A DNA stretch of 38,674 bases. It comes from JBBCJM01 sp037190175 (GTDB taxonomy: Bacteria > Pseudomonadota > Alphaproteobacteria > Rhodobacterales > Rhodobacteraceae). Each line of letters opens with the position of its first letter. Position 1 is the stretch's first letter. The stretch covers positions 1 to 38,674 of the forward strand of contig JBBCJM010000006.1 in NCBI GenBank assembly GCA_037190175.1, in the 5' to 3' direction. Shown piece by piece: positions 15,467-23,282 of the stretch. The notes under the pieces are model-generated. The model made no database searches, had not been told where the DNA came from, and saw only the letters and a program-made list of their open reading frames with translations. Both the position numbers and the translations under genes were made by a program.

Positions 15467-16504
15467 ATGGTTCCAGCCCAGAGGTTGCGCGACTGGACCG
15501 CCGGGGTGCTGGGGCATTTCGGCGTACCGCCCGCCGATGCGCAGGCCGTGGCCGGGCTGATGGTCGAGGCCGACCTGCTGGGCTATGACACCCACGGGCT
15601 GTTCCGGCTGCGGCAATACGTGAACCGGCTGCGCGACGGCGGCTGCAACCCGCGCGCCACCCCCCGGGTGCTGCGCCAGACCGCGGCGACCGCGCTGGTC
15701 GACGGCGACAACGGCCTGGGCCATCTGGCCGCGCGGATGGCCACGGATCTCGCCATGGCCAAGGCGCGCGAGGCCGGGATCGGCTGGGTCGGCATCCGCG
15801 GCGGCAACCATGCCGGGCCGGCCGCTTTGTACGTCCGGCCGCAGGCGGCGGCGGGGATGGTGGGGATCTGCGCCGCGGTGGGCAGCGCCAACCATGTGGC
15901 GCCCTGGGGCGGCACCGACCTCCTGCTCGGCACCAATCCCATCGCGGTGGCCGCGCCCTCGGGCGACGCGGATCCCTTCGTGCTGGACATGGCCACCACC
16001 ATGGCCGCCATGGGCAAGATCAAGACCCTGATCCAGCGCGGCGAGCCGATGCCCGAGGGCTGGATGGTGGGCCGCGACGGCAAGCCCCTGACCGACCCCG
16101 CCCGGCACAAGGAGGGCTTCCTGCTGCCCATCGGCGGGCCCAAGGGCTATGGCCTGGCGCTGGCCATCGGGATGCTGGCGGGCGTGCTGAACGGCGCCGC
16201 CTTCGGCTCCGACGTGGTGGAACTGTCGGCCGATACCGACCGGCCCACCAACACCGGCCATTTCGTCGCCGCCATCGACATCGCGGCCTTCGGCGACCCC
16301 GCGGCCTTCGCCGCCCATGCCGCCCGGGTGTTCGACGAATTGCGCGCCTCCACCCCCCTGCCCGGCCATGATGGCGTGCGCATCCCGGGCGAGGGGCGCG
16401 GGGCGGCGCGGGAACGCCGGCTGCGCGAGGGGGTTGACCTTCACCCCGCGCTGCTGCGTGAACTGGGCGCCATCGCGGCCGAGACCGGAATCGCGCCGCC
16501 CTGA
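15467..16504 (+). CDS. Malate/L-lactate/ureidoglycolate dehydrogenase family (Ldh2-like) oxidoreductase
   Basis: A 345-residue NAD(P)-dependent oxidoreductase of the Ldh2/ComC/YiaK family, which is unrelated to Rossmann lactate dehydrogenases. Visible marks are the DTHG motif (GYDTHGLFRL), the GGNHAGPAA segment at the position where relatives have SNHxG, GTNPIAVAAPSG, and PKGYGLALAIGMLAG near the C-terminus. The family reduces 2-oxo acids or oxidises 2-hydroxy acids such as malate, ureidoglycolate, sulfolactate or diketogulonate. It follows the permease by one base and precedes a CoA ligase. The likely role is interconversion of a hydroxy acid and oxo acid in the island's pathway; the substrate is not determinable. 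Confidence 0.88.
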   Translation: MVPAQRLRDWTAGVLGHFGVPPADAQAVAGLMVEADLLGYDTHGLFRLRQYVNRLRDGGCNPRATPRVLRQTAATALVDGDNGLGHLAARMATDLAMAKAREAGIGWVGIRGGNHAGPAALYVRPQAAAGMVGICAAVGSANHVAPWGGTDLLLGTNPIAVAAPSGDADPFVLDMATTMAAMGKIKTLIQRGEPMPEGWMVGRDGKPLTDPARHKEGFLLPIGGPKGYGLALAIGMLAGVLNGAAFGSDVVELSADTDRPTNTGHFVAAIDIAAFGDPAAFAAHAARVFDELRASTPLPGHDGVRIPGEGRGAARERRLREGVDLHPALLRELGAIAAETGIAPP

Positions 16505-16525
16505 CCTGCTCACGAGGCCCCCATC

Positions 16526-18055
16526 ATGGCAGACACCCTGTCGGCACTGATCGCCCCCCATCCGGCCGAGGCCCCGGCCATCGGCGCCCTCGACCGGCCC
16601 TGGCTGACCTACGGGGGGTTGCGCGACCTGACCCGCGCCACCCGTGCGTCCTTGCGCGCCGCCGGCGTGGGGCCGGGCGACCGGGTGGCCATCGTGCTGC
16701 CCAACGGGCCGGAGATGGCGACCGCCTTCGTCACCATCGCGCAATCCGCCACCACCGCGCCGCTGAACCCGGCCTATCGGCTGGAGGAGTTCGACTTCTA
16801 CCTGACCGACCTGCGCGCGAAGGCCATCGTGCTGCCCGAGGGGCTGGAGGGCCCGGCGCTGGAGGCGGCGAGGAACGCCGGGCTCACAATCCTGCGCCTG
16901 TCCGTCGACCCCGGCCTGCCCGCCGGCATCTTCACGCTGACCCCGCAGACCGAGACCACGGCCACCGCCGACGGCGAGCCCGGGGCGCAGGACGTGGCGC
17001 TGATCCTGCACACCTCCGGCACCACCTCGCGGCCGAAGATCGTGCCGCTGACGCAGGCCAATCTGGCAGCCTCCGCCCGCCACATCGGCGCCTCGCTGGC
17101 CCTGACGCCGCAGGACCGCTGCCTGAACGTGATGCCCTTGTTCCACATCCACGGGCTGGTGGCGGCCGTCACCTCCTCGCTGGCCGCCGGCGCTTCGGTC
17201 TGGTGCGCCCCGGGCTTCGACGCCCTGCGCTTCTTCGGCTGGCTCGATGCCGCCAAGCCCACCTGGTTCACTGCGGTGCCCACCATGCACCAGGCGATCC
17301 TCTCCCGCGCCCCGCGCAACGCCGAGTGTATCGCCCGCAACCCCTTGCGCTTCCTGCGCTCCTCCTCCGCCAGCCTGCCGGCGCAGGTGATGCTGGAACT
17401 GGCCAGAACCTTCGACGCCCCGGTGATCGAGGCCTATGGGATGACCGAGGCCACGCATCAGATGGCCTCCAACCCCCTGCCGCCGCGGTCGCAGAAGCCG
17501 GGCTCGGTGGGCGTGGCCGCGGGGCCGGAGCTGCGGATCGCGCATGAGGCCGAGGATCGGCTGCTGGATCAGGGCGTCGGCGAGGTGGTGATCTCCGGCC
17601 CCAACGTGACGCCAGGGTATGAGGCCAACCCCGACGCCAATGCCAAGAGCTTCTTCATGGCCGGGGGCCGGCGCTGGTTCCGCACCGGCGACCAGGGCAG
17701 CCTCGATGCCGAGGGCTATCTGACGCTCACCGGCCGGCTGAAGGAGATCATCAACCGCGGCGGCGAGAAGGTCAGCCCGCTGGAGGTGGACGGGGTGCTG
17801 ATGGATCACCCGGCGGTGGCGCAGGTCGTCACCTTCGCCATGCCCCACGCCAAGCTGGGGGAAGAGGTCGCGGCGGCGGTGGTGCTGCGCGAGGGCGCCG
17901 AGGCCGACGAACCCGCGATCCGCCGCTTCTGCGCCGAACGGCTGGCGGACTTCAAGGTGCCCCGCCGGGTGGTGATCCTGCCCGAGATCCCCAAGGGCGC
18001 CACGGGCAAGCTGCAACGCATCGGGCTGGCGGCGAAGCTGGGCCTCGGGGCATGA
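16526..18055 (+). CDS. Acyl-CoA synthetase, oxalate--CoA ligase-like
   Basis: A 509-residue AMP-forming ligase. The P-loop-like HTSGTTSRPK, YGMTEATHQM, TGDQG, LKEIINRGGEKVSP and the catalytic lysine in ATGKLQRI are all present. The SGTTSRPK, MTEATHQMxSNPLPP and NRGGEKVSPLEVD segments recall oxalate-CoA ligases of the Pcs60/AAE3 group, so oxalate or a small dicarboxylate is the best guess. A sequence-tree check against that group would settle it. It lies 21 bases after the dehydrogenase gene, and its last codons overlap the next start (ATGA). It shares only superfamily similarity with the malonate ligase at 34242-35750. Confidence 0.88.
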   Translation: MADTLSALIAPHPAEAPAIGALDRPWLTYGGLRDLTRATRASLRAAGVGPGDRVAIVLPNGPEMATAFVTIAQSATTAPLNPAYRLEEFDFYLTDLRAKAIVLPEGLEGPALEAARNAGLTILRLSVDPGLPAGIFTLTPQTETTATADGEPGAQDVALILHTSGTTSRPKIVPLTQANLAASARHIGASLALTPQDRCLNVMPLFHIHGLVAAVTSSLAAGASVWCAPGFDALRFFGWLDAAKPTWFTAVPTMHQAILSRAPRNAECIARNPLRFLRSSSASLPAQVMLELARTFDAPVIEAYGMTEATHQMASNPLPPRSQKPGSVGVAAGPELRIAHEAEDRLLDQGVGEVVISGPNVTPGYEANPDANAKSFFMAGGRRWFRTGDQGSLDAEGYLTLTGRLKEIINRGGEKVSPLEVDGVLMDHPAVAQVVTFAMPHAKLGEEVAAAVVLREGAEADEPAIRRFCAERLADFKVPRRVVILPEIPKGATGKLQRIGLAAKLGLGA

Positions 18056-19032
18056 GGATCTGCATCTTCGGCGCCGGGGCCATCGGCGGCTACATGGGGG
18101 CCAAGCTGGCCGCGGCCGGCGCCGAGGTCAGCCTGGTGGCCCGCGGCCCGCACCTGGCGGCGATCCGCGAGAAGGGGCTGACGCTGATCGAGGAAGGGCG
18201 CTCGCAGAGCCTGCGCGTGAATGCCACCGACGACGCGGAAAGCCTCGGCCCGCAGGACTACGTGATCCTGACGCTGAAGGCGCATTCGGTGCCGCCGGTG
18301 GTGGACCGCATCCTGCCGCTGCTGGGGCCGGAGAGCACCCTGGTCAGCGGGGTGAACGGGGTGCCCTGGTGGTACTTCCACCGCCACGGCGGGCCGTGGG
18401 AGGGCACGCGGCTGGCCTCGGTGGACCCCGGCGACCGGCAATGGAACGGCTTCGGCCCCGACCGGGTGCTGGGCTGCGTGGTCTACCCGGCCGCCGAGGT
18501 GACCGAGCCCGGCACCGTGCGGCATATCGAGGGCAACCGCTTTTCCCTGGGCGAGCCGGACGGGTCGAAGTCAGACCGCGCCGTCAGGCTGTCCGAGGCG
18601 CTGAGCGCCGCCGGGCTGAAGGCCCCCGTCCGCCCCCGCCTGCGCGACGAGATCTGGGTGAAGCTGTGGGGCAACCTGTCCTTCAACCCGATCTCGGCGC
18701 TGACCCATGCCACGCTCGACAGGCTCTGCACCGACCCCGGCACCCGCGGCGTGGCCCGCGCGATGATGGTCGAGGCGCAGGCCATCGCCGAGGCGCTGGG
18801 GGTCAGGTTCCCCATCGACGTGGACCGCCGCATCGACGGCGGCGCCGCGGTGGGGGCGCACCGCACCTCGATGCTGCAGGACCTCGACGCCGGGCGGCCG
18901 ATGGAGATCGACGCGCTGGTGGGATCGGTGGCCGAACTCGGCCGGCTGACCGGAACGCCGACGCCCGCCATCGACACGGTGCTGGCGCTGGTGCGGCTGC
19001 GGGCGCGGGTCGCGGGGCTTTATCCGGGCTGA
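18052..19032 (+). CDS. Ketopantoate-reductase-like (PanE/ApbA) oxidoreductase
   Basis: A 326-residue NAD(P)-dependent protein. An N-terminal Rossmann motif (GAGAIGGYMGAKLAAAG) is followed by the ApbA C-terminal domain, with the catalytic-type lysine in EIWVKLWGNLSFNPI and the ending GTPTPAIDTVLALVRLRA. True PanE reduces ketopantoate, but many PanE-like proteins in catabolic operons act on other 2-oxo acids. The ATGA overlap with the ligase gene places it last in the FAH-ABC-Ldh-ligase operon, so a catabolic role is more likely than pantothenate synthesis. A three-palindrome block follows directly. Confidence 0.88.
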   Translation: MRICIFGAGAIGGYMGAKLAAAGAEVSLVARGPHLAAIREKGLTLIEEGRSQSLRVNATDDAESLGPQDYVILTLKAHSVPPVVDRILPLLGPESTLVSGVNGVPWWYFHRHGGPWEGTRLASVDPGDRQWNGFGPDRVLGCVVYPAAEVTEPGTVRHIEGNRFSLGEPDGSKSDRAVRLSEALSAAGLKAPVRPRLRDEIWVKLWGNLSFNPISALTHATLDRLCTDPGTRGVARAMMVEAQAIAEALGVRFPIDVDRRIDGGAAVGAHRTSMLQDLDAGRPMEIDALVGSVAELGRLTGTPTPAIDTVLALVRLRARVAGLYPG

Positions 19033-19050
19033 GCTTCACCGGGGAAGGCA

Positions 19051-19118
19051 CCGATTTCTTTGAAGAAATCGGGCCGGAGCCTTCGAAGGCTCCGCGCCGG
19101 GGTTTTCGAAAACTCCGG
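19051..19118. repeat. Three consecutive palindromes centred on TTCGAA-type cores
   Basis: Three back-to-back palindromes fill the gap between convergent genes. The first (19051-19072) has 10-base arms around TG. The second (19076-19093) is GGAGCCTTCGAAGGCTCC, a perfect 18-mer. The third (19097-19118) has 11-base half-sites with one mismatch around TTTTCGAAAA. Cores are TTTGAA, TTCGAA and TTCGAA. The block may act as a two-way terminator or be a copy of a dispersed repeat. Confidence 0.8.
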
Positions 19119-19125
19119 CCTCCCC

Positions 19126-21186
19126 CTACCCCTTCGGCACCGTGTCCAGCTCGAACTGCAGGATCGCCGCCCCCGGCGTGCCGTCCTCCTCCTCGTCGTC
19201 CAGCCCCACCGCGGCCCGCGTGGTCTCGCCGAACCCCGCCTCGCGCAATGCCGCGGCCAGGCCCGAGCCGCCGCGGGTGAGCTCCACCGCGTCCTGCGCC
19301 AGGAAGGCCAGGTTCTCGACCGCCGTCTGCCTCCGGACGGGCGAGGCCACCACCACCACCCGGTCGCGCCCGAAGGCGGCGTCGGTGATCCGCAGCCCGC
19401 GGCGCATCCGGTTGCCGGGTTGCAGCCGCTCGGCGCGGATATGGCTGATCGACCAGTCGGAGCCGACGTAGAGGATGTTCACGTCGATGGGCCCGTCGGT
19501 GGGGTTCGCCACCTCGACATGCAGCTGGTCGTCGGGCACCAGCCGCGGGACCGAGGTGGTATCGACCGCCGTCAGGTCGGGGTTCTCCGGCGTGCGGGTC
19601 AGGAGCGCCACCTCCACCCCCGAACCTCCGCCGCTGCCCACCGCGCCGCCCATCTTGAGGAGGTTCAGCGCCTTGGCCATGTGCATCAGCGTGTCGCCCA
19701 GCACCTCGGCCAGCACCTCCGGGCTCTTGTCGGCGGTGGAGACCGAGGGGGTGCGCGTAAGGTCCTCGGCCAGGCCGGTCGAGGGCAGCACCCAGATCGC
19801 ATCCGGCCGCGGGCTGTCGGGGATGACCGCCAGCCGCAGATCCGCCTCCTCCCCGGGGGCCACGAAGATCAGCCGCGGGCCGGCGACCTCCGCCAGCGTC
19901 TCCAGCGCCGCCTCCAGCACCCCGGCCGGGGCCGAGCCCGGTTCCGGCAGGGCCACGGTCAGCGAGAAGTCGAGATCGGCCGAGACCTTGCGCAGTACCA
20001 CGCCCCGCGGCAGTTCCTCGGGCGGAGCGTTCTCCGCCCCCGGCAGGGCCACGGCGCGGAAGGTCTCGGTCTCCGCCACCGTCACGAAGCCCAGCGCCGC
20101 CTCGGTCGGGTCGGCGGCCGAGGCCAGCACGGCCAGCCGGGTCCCTTCGGTCAGCCCGTGCAGGCTGCCCGCGGGCACCGAGAAGGCCCCGCCCTCCACC
20201 GTGGCCGGCCATTGCGCCAGCCGCGGCGCGGGATCGCCCGAGAACACCACCCGGTCCAGGTCGCCCTCGAACAGCGGGGTGGAGCGAGCGAGGTTGCGCA
20301 CCGCGTATTTCCGCAGCACCTCCTGCGCCACCTGGCCATAGGTGGCGCCAGGGTATTCGGCCAGCACCTCGAACAGCGTCCAGGTGAAGACCCCCTGTGG
20401 CATCCGCCCGGGCTTGCCCTTGGGCAGGTTCTTCTCCGGCGTCACCTCGTTGGTCTGGGCGGCGAAGAAGGCGACCAGGCTGCCGCCCTTCGTATCCACC
20501 GGCGGTTGCGGCCGCGCCCGCGGGTCGGGCAGGGCGCGGCTGGTGCTTTCGGCCTCCGCCAGCCTTTCGGCCGGGATGCCCAAGGCCTCGGGCGGCAGTT
20601 GCCGCACCCGCACCTCCTCGTCGCCCGAGGGCGCGGCGCGGGTGGCGGTGCCGGAGTGGCAGCTGTCGAACACCACCCAGACATCGACGCCCTTGGCCGT
20701 CAGCGCGTCCAGCATCGCGCCGATCTCGTCATCGACCAGCGCGTTCTCCACATGGCCGACGCTGTCGGACCAGGGGCCGATATCGACCGGCAGGAACAGC
20801 TCGTCCAGCCCGTCCAGCTCGCTCTCCGGGTCGGCCGCGGGGGCCTGCGAGCCGTGGCCGGAGAAATGGACATAGACGAAATCCCCGGGCTGCACCCGCG
20901 CGGTCAGCTCGGCGAAGGCGGTGCGGATCGCGGCCAGGGTCGGCGGCTCGGCCCCCTCCACCCCATCGGCCAGCAGCACCACATGCGCGGGGTCGAAGGG
21001 CACCGGGGCGGCGGTGGTCAGATAGGTCGCCACAAGCGCCACGTCGTTGGCCGGCCCCTTCAGCCAGTACTGCTGGTCGAGGTTCGGATAGGTGCTGGCC
21101 CCGATCAGCAGCGCATGGTTGTCACGCGCCAGCGCCGCGGTGCCCAGCAGCAGCCCCAGCGCGGTTCCGGTCAGCAGTCGCAGCAT
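19126..21186 (-). CDS. Secreted caspase-like (C14/orthocaspase) protease
   Basis: A 686-residue protein with a signal peptide (cleavage near ALA, residue 20) and a caspase-fold domain at about 22-300. The catalytic dyad is visible: His111 in VHFSGHGSQ and Cys176 in VFDSCHSG. The NHALLIGASTYPNL start is typical of bacterial C14 proteins. A long C-terminal part (about 310-686) contains a GSGGGSG linker and a beta-rich segment (about 560-640) resembling DUF4384-like modules. The enzyme would act in the periplasm or outside, unlike cytoplasmic metacaspases. It lies 12 bases after a small secreted-protein gene and is probably co-transcribed with it. Substrates are unknown; an Arg/Lys or Asp preference cannot be read here. 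Confidence 0.9.
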   Translation of the reverse strand: MLRLLTGTALGLLLGTAALARDNHALLIGASTYPNLDQQYWLKGPANDVALVATYLTTAAPVPFDPAHVVLLADGVEGAEPPTLAAIRTAFAELTARVQPGDFVYVHFSGHGSQAPAADPESELDGLDELFLPVDIGPWSDSVGHVENALVDDEIGAMLDALTAKGVDVWVVFDSCHSGTATRAAPSGDEEVRVRQLPPEALGIPAERLAEAESTSRALPDPRARPQPPVDTKGGSLVAFFAAQTNEVTPEKNLPKGKPGRMPQGVFTWTLFEVLAEYPGATYGQVAQEVLRKYAVRNLARSTPLFEGDLDRVVFSGDPAPRLAQWPATVEGGAFSVPAGSLHGLTEGTRLAVLASAADPTEAALGFVTVAETETFRAVALPGAENAPPEELPRGVVLRKVSADLDFSLTVALPEPGSAPAGVLEAALETLAEVAGPRLIFVAPGEEADLRLAVIPDSPRPDAIWVLPSTGLAEDLTRTPSVSTADKSPEVLAEVLGDTLMHMAKALNLLKMGGAVGSGGGSGVEVALLTRTPENPDLTAVDTTSVPRLVPDDQLHVEVANPTDGPIDVNILYVGSDWSISHIRAERLQPGNRMRRGLRITDAAFGRDRVVVVASPVRRQTAVENLAFLAQDAVELTRGGSGLAAALREAGFGETTRAAVGLDDEEEDGTPGAAILQFELDTVPKG

Positions 21187-21198
21187 CCCCCGCCCCCC

Positions 21199-21819
21199 TC
21201 AGTTGGTCATCAGGGCATAGCCGGTGCCGGCGCGCCCCTTGTTCTCGACCTTCAGGGTGAAGGCCCCGGCGGCATCCGGCCGCCAGCCGCAATAGGCGAT
21301 ATGCGAGCGGTCGGTGTCGGAACAGACCAGCCGTCCCTGCGCGTCCAGCACGGCCAGGTTCAGGTCCACCGGCGACTTGGCCTCGACATAGACCTCGGCA
21401 TATTCCCCGCCGCGGAACTCGATGCGGGCATAGGTATCGGTCTTGCCGGCGGCCAGGCTGCCGATGTTGTAGACCGGGCCGGAGGCGACTCCCTTGGTGG
21501 TCTCCACCCGCAGGTCCTCGATCAGGCCGATCAGCGCCTCGTCCTCCGCCGCCAGATCCTCGGCCGCATCCGCCATCTCGGCCCAGGTCAGCGGGGCTTC
21601 CGTGGCCGCCGCGCCGTCCTCGGGCCGGCGGTCGGCCTGCACCGGGGCCAGGCTCTTGCGCAGCCTGGCCGCCGCCAGCACCAGCACCGGGTCGCCCTGC
21701 GCCATCCCGAGGTCGTAGAGCCGGGCCGACAGCGCCGCCACCTGCACCGGCGAGGGCTCGGGCGACTGCGCGAAGGCGGGCGCGGCACAGAGGCAGAGGG
21801 TCAGGGCAAGGCGATGCAT
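21199..21819 (-). CDS. Secreted protein with PPC-like C-terminal beta domain, caspase partner
   Basis: A 206-residue exported protein: signal peptide MHRLALTLCLCAAPAFA, a helical middle (about 25-110) and a C-terminal beta-sandwich (about 115-206). The sequence VDLNLAVLDAQGRLVCSDTD ... FTLKVENKGRAGTGYALMTN resembles bacterial pre-peptidase C-terminal (PPC) domains, with two cysteines that could pair. I chose ATG 21819 because it begins the signal peptide; the 20 residues before it in frame are Arg/Pro-rich. It is the first gene of a two-gene unit with the caspase-like protease. It may help localise, inhibit or present substrates to that protease (inference). Confidence 0.78.
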   Translation of the reverse strand: MHRLALTLCLCAAPAFAQSPEPSPVQVAALSARLYDLGMAQGDPVLVLAAARLRKSLAPVQADRRPEDGAAATEAPLTWAEMADAAEDLAAEDEALIGLIEDLRVETTKGVASGPVYNIGSLAAGKTDTYARIEFRGGEYAEVYVEAKSPVDLNLAVLDAQGRLVCSDTDRSHIAYCGWRPDAAGAFTLKVENKGRAGTGYALMTN

Positions 21820-21875
21820 GGGCGGACCTCTTGTCGGGACTAAAGGCATCCTGCGCGACCGCCGCCCCCCTGTAA

Positions 21876-21904
21876 ACAAAGGATCTTTCGATGACGGCCT
21901 TTGT
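21876..21904. promoter_or_regulatory. Inverted repeat in the divergent caspase/HtrA promoter region
   Basis: ACAAAGG-N15-CCTTTGT, with perfect 7-base arms, lies in an AT-richer patch of the 148-base gap between the divergent protease units. The half-site spacing is close to two helical turns. It could be a regulator site, possibly for the nearby OmpR-type regulator, though those more often bind direct repeats. Confidence 0.4.
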
Positions 21905-21967
21905 CATGTGATCCCCCGCGGCGGCGCTGCTATGCCGCCGTCACGGTCCCGCTGACAGGAGTGCCCG

Positions 21968-23281
21968 ATGCCCCGCCCCGCCCGATCCGCCCTCTGGAAG
22001 CCGCTGGCGTTCATGCTGGCCACCCTCGCCGCGCTGACGGTTCTCGCCGGCCAGCCCGCCCGCGCCGGGATGCTGGAGCGGGCGATGGAGGCGGTCTATG
22101 TGGTCCGTTCCGCCGATGCCGCCGACCGCTTCCTGGGCTCGGCCTTCCGCTGGGGCGAGGGCGGCGAGGTGGCGGTGACCAACGCCCATGTGGTGGGCGA
22201 GGCGGCGGAAGTGCGGCTGGTGGACCGGCAGGGCAACGCGCTGGTGGCCCCGGTGATCGCCCGCGACACCCTGCGCGACGTGGCGGTGATCGGGCTGCCG
22301 GCGGGCGGGCCTGCGGGGCTGGTGCCGGGCCCCACCCCGGAACTGGGCGCCCCGGTCTGGGCCCTGGGCGCGCCGCTGGGGCTGGACTTCACCGCCACCC
22401 GCGGCATGGTCTCGGCCGAGGCGCGGCAGGTGGAACTGGCGGTGCCGCTGCGGCTCCTCCAGCACGACGCGGCGGTCAATCCGGGCTCCTCGGGCGGGCC
22501 GCTGGTGGACGCCGAGGGACGGGTCATTGGCATGAACAGCCGCATCGCCGATGGCTCGCGCCATTACATCGGCATCGCCTATGCCATCGCCGCCCCCGAC
22601 CTGACCCGCATCGTGGCCGGGCTGGTGGAGGAAACCCTGCACCCCCTGCCCAGGCTGGGCCTGCACCTGCGCCCCGTCACCCGCCAGATCGCCGCCGCGC
22701 TGGACCTGCCGGCCGAGGGCGCGCTGGTCGACCGGGTGGAACCCGGCAGCCTGGCCGACCGCGGGGGCGTCATGGCGGGCGACGTGATCCTGGCCGCCGG
22801 GGGTCATGGGCTGGCCGGCCCGGGGGACCTGGCCTTCGCGGTGGAGGTGGCGCAGCCCGAGGGCGTGCTGGCGCTGGATCTGTGGCGGGAGGGCGCGGCG
22901 GTGGAGGTGCCGCTGCCGCTGGAAACCACGGAGAGCGCGCTGACCTATCGCGAGATCGGCACGGCCTCGCGCGTGGCGCAGTACACGCTCGCCACCTTGG
23001 GGATCACCCTCGGCACCGACACCGAGGTCACCCGGGTGGCCGACGCCTCCCCCGCCGGGCTGAACGGGCTGGCCGCGGGCGACCGCATCCTTTCCGTCAA
23101 CGGCCATCCCGCCACGCGCGACATGCTGGAGGCGCTGACGCTGGACACCCCCGCGCTGGTCCTGATCGCCCGGCCCGGCGCCGGCACCCGGCATCTGGTG
23201 CTCGACCCCTGGGATACCAGCGCCGGCTTCCGGCCGCAGGGCGGCGCGAATGTGCTTGACCCCTCGGTCGCGGTGTTCTGA
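21968..23281 (+). CDS. HtrA/DegP-like serine protease with PDZ domains
   Basis: A 437-residue exported protease. Signal sequence or anchor in about 10-33 (LAFMLATLAALTVLAG, ending ARA), trypsin-like domain at about 35-215 with His74 (TNAHVV), Asp104 (LRDVAVIG) and Ser175 (NPGSSGGPL), then two PDZ-like domains at about 220-305 and 325-415 (GLHLRPVTRQIAAALDLP; ASPAGLNGLAAGDRILSVNG). HtrA proteases degrade or refold damaged envelope proteins. It starts a three-gene unit with a response regulator and a sensor kinase, and faces away from the caspase-like unit. The short overall length and Ser in place of Asn before the catalytic Ser are minor departures from DegP. Confidence 0.9.
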   Translation: MPRPARSALWKPLAFMLATLAALTVLAGQPARAGMLERAMEAVYVVRSADAADRFLGSAFRWGEGGEVAVTNAHVVGEAAEVRLVDRQGNALVAPVIARDTLRDVAVIGLPAGGPAGLVPGPTPELGAPVWALGAPLGLDFTATRGMVSAEARQVELAVPLRLLQHDAAVNPGSSGGPLVDAEGRVIGMNSRIADGSRHYIGIAYAIAAPDLTRIVAGLVEETLHPLPRLGLHLRPVTRQIAAALDLPAEGALVDRVEPGSLADRGGVMAGDVILAAGGHGLAGPGDLAFAVEVAQPEGVLALDLWREGAAVEVPLPLETTESALTYREIGTASRVAQYTLATLGITLGTDTEVTRVADASPAGLNGLAAGDRILSVNGHPATRDMLEALTLDTPALVLIARPGAGTRHLVLDPWDTSAGFRPQGGANVLDPSVAVF

Positions 23282-23282
23282 C

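Noticed and set aside
15308..18016. A 902-codon minus-strand open frame opposite the permease, dehydrogenase and ligase genes
   Set aside because: Gly/Arg/Gln/His-rich shadow of real plus-strand genes that carry clear motifs; no domain is visible on the minus strand.
19060..21843. A 927-codon plus-strand open frame opposite the caspase-like and PPC-like genes
   Set aside because: An antisense shadow caused by high third-position GC; composition is low complexity and it crosses two genes with signal peptides and catalytic motifs on the other strand.
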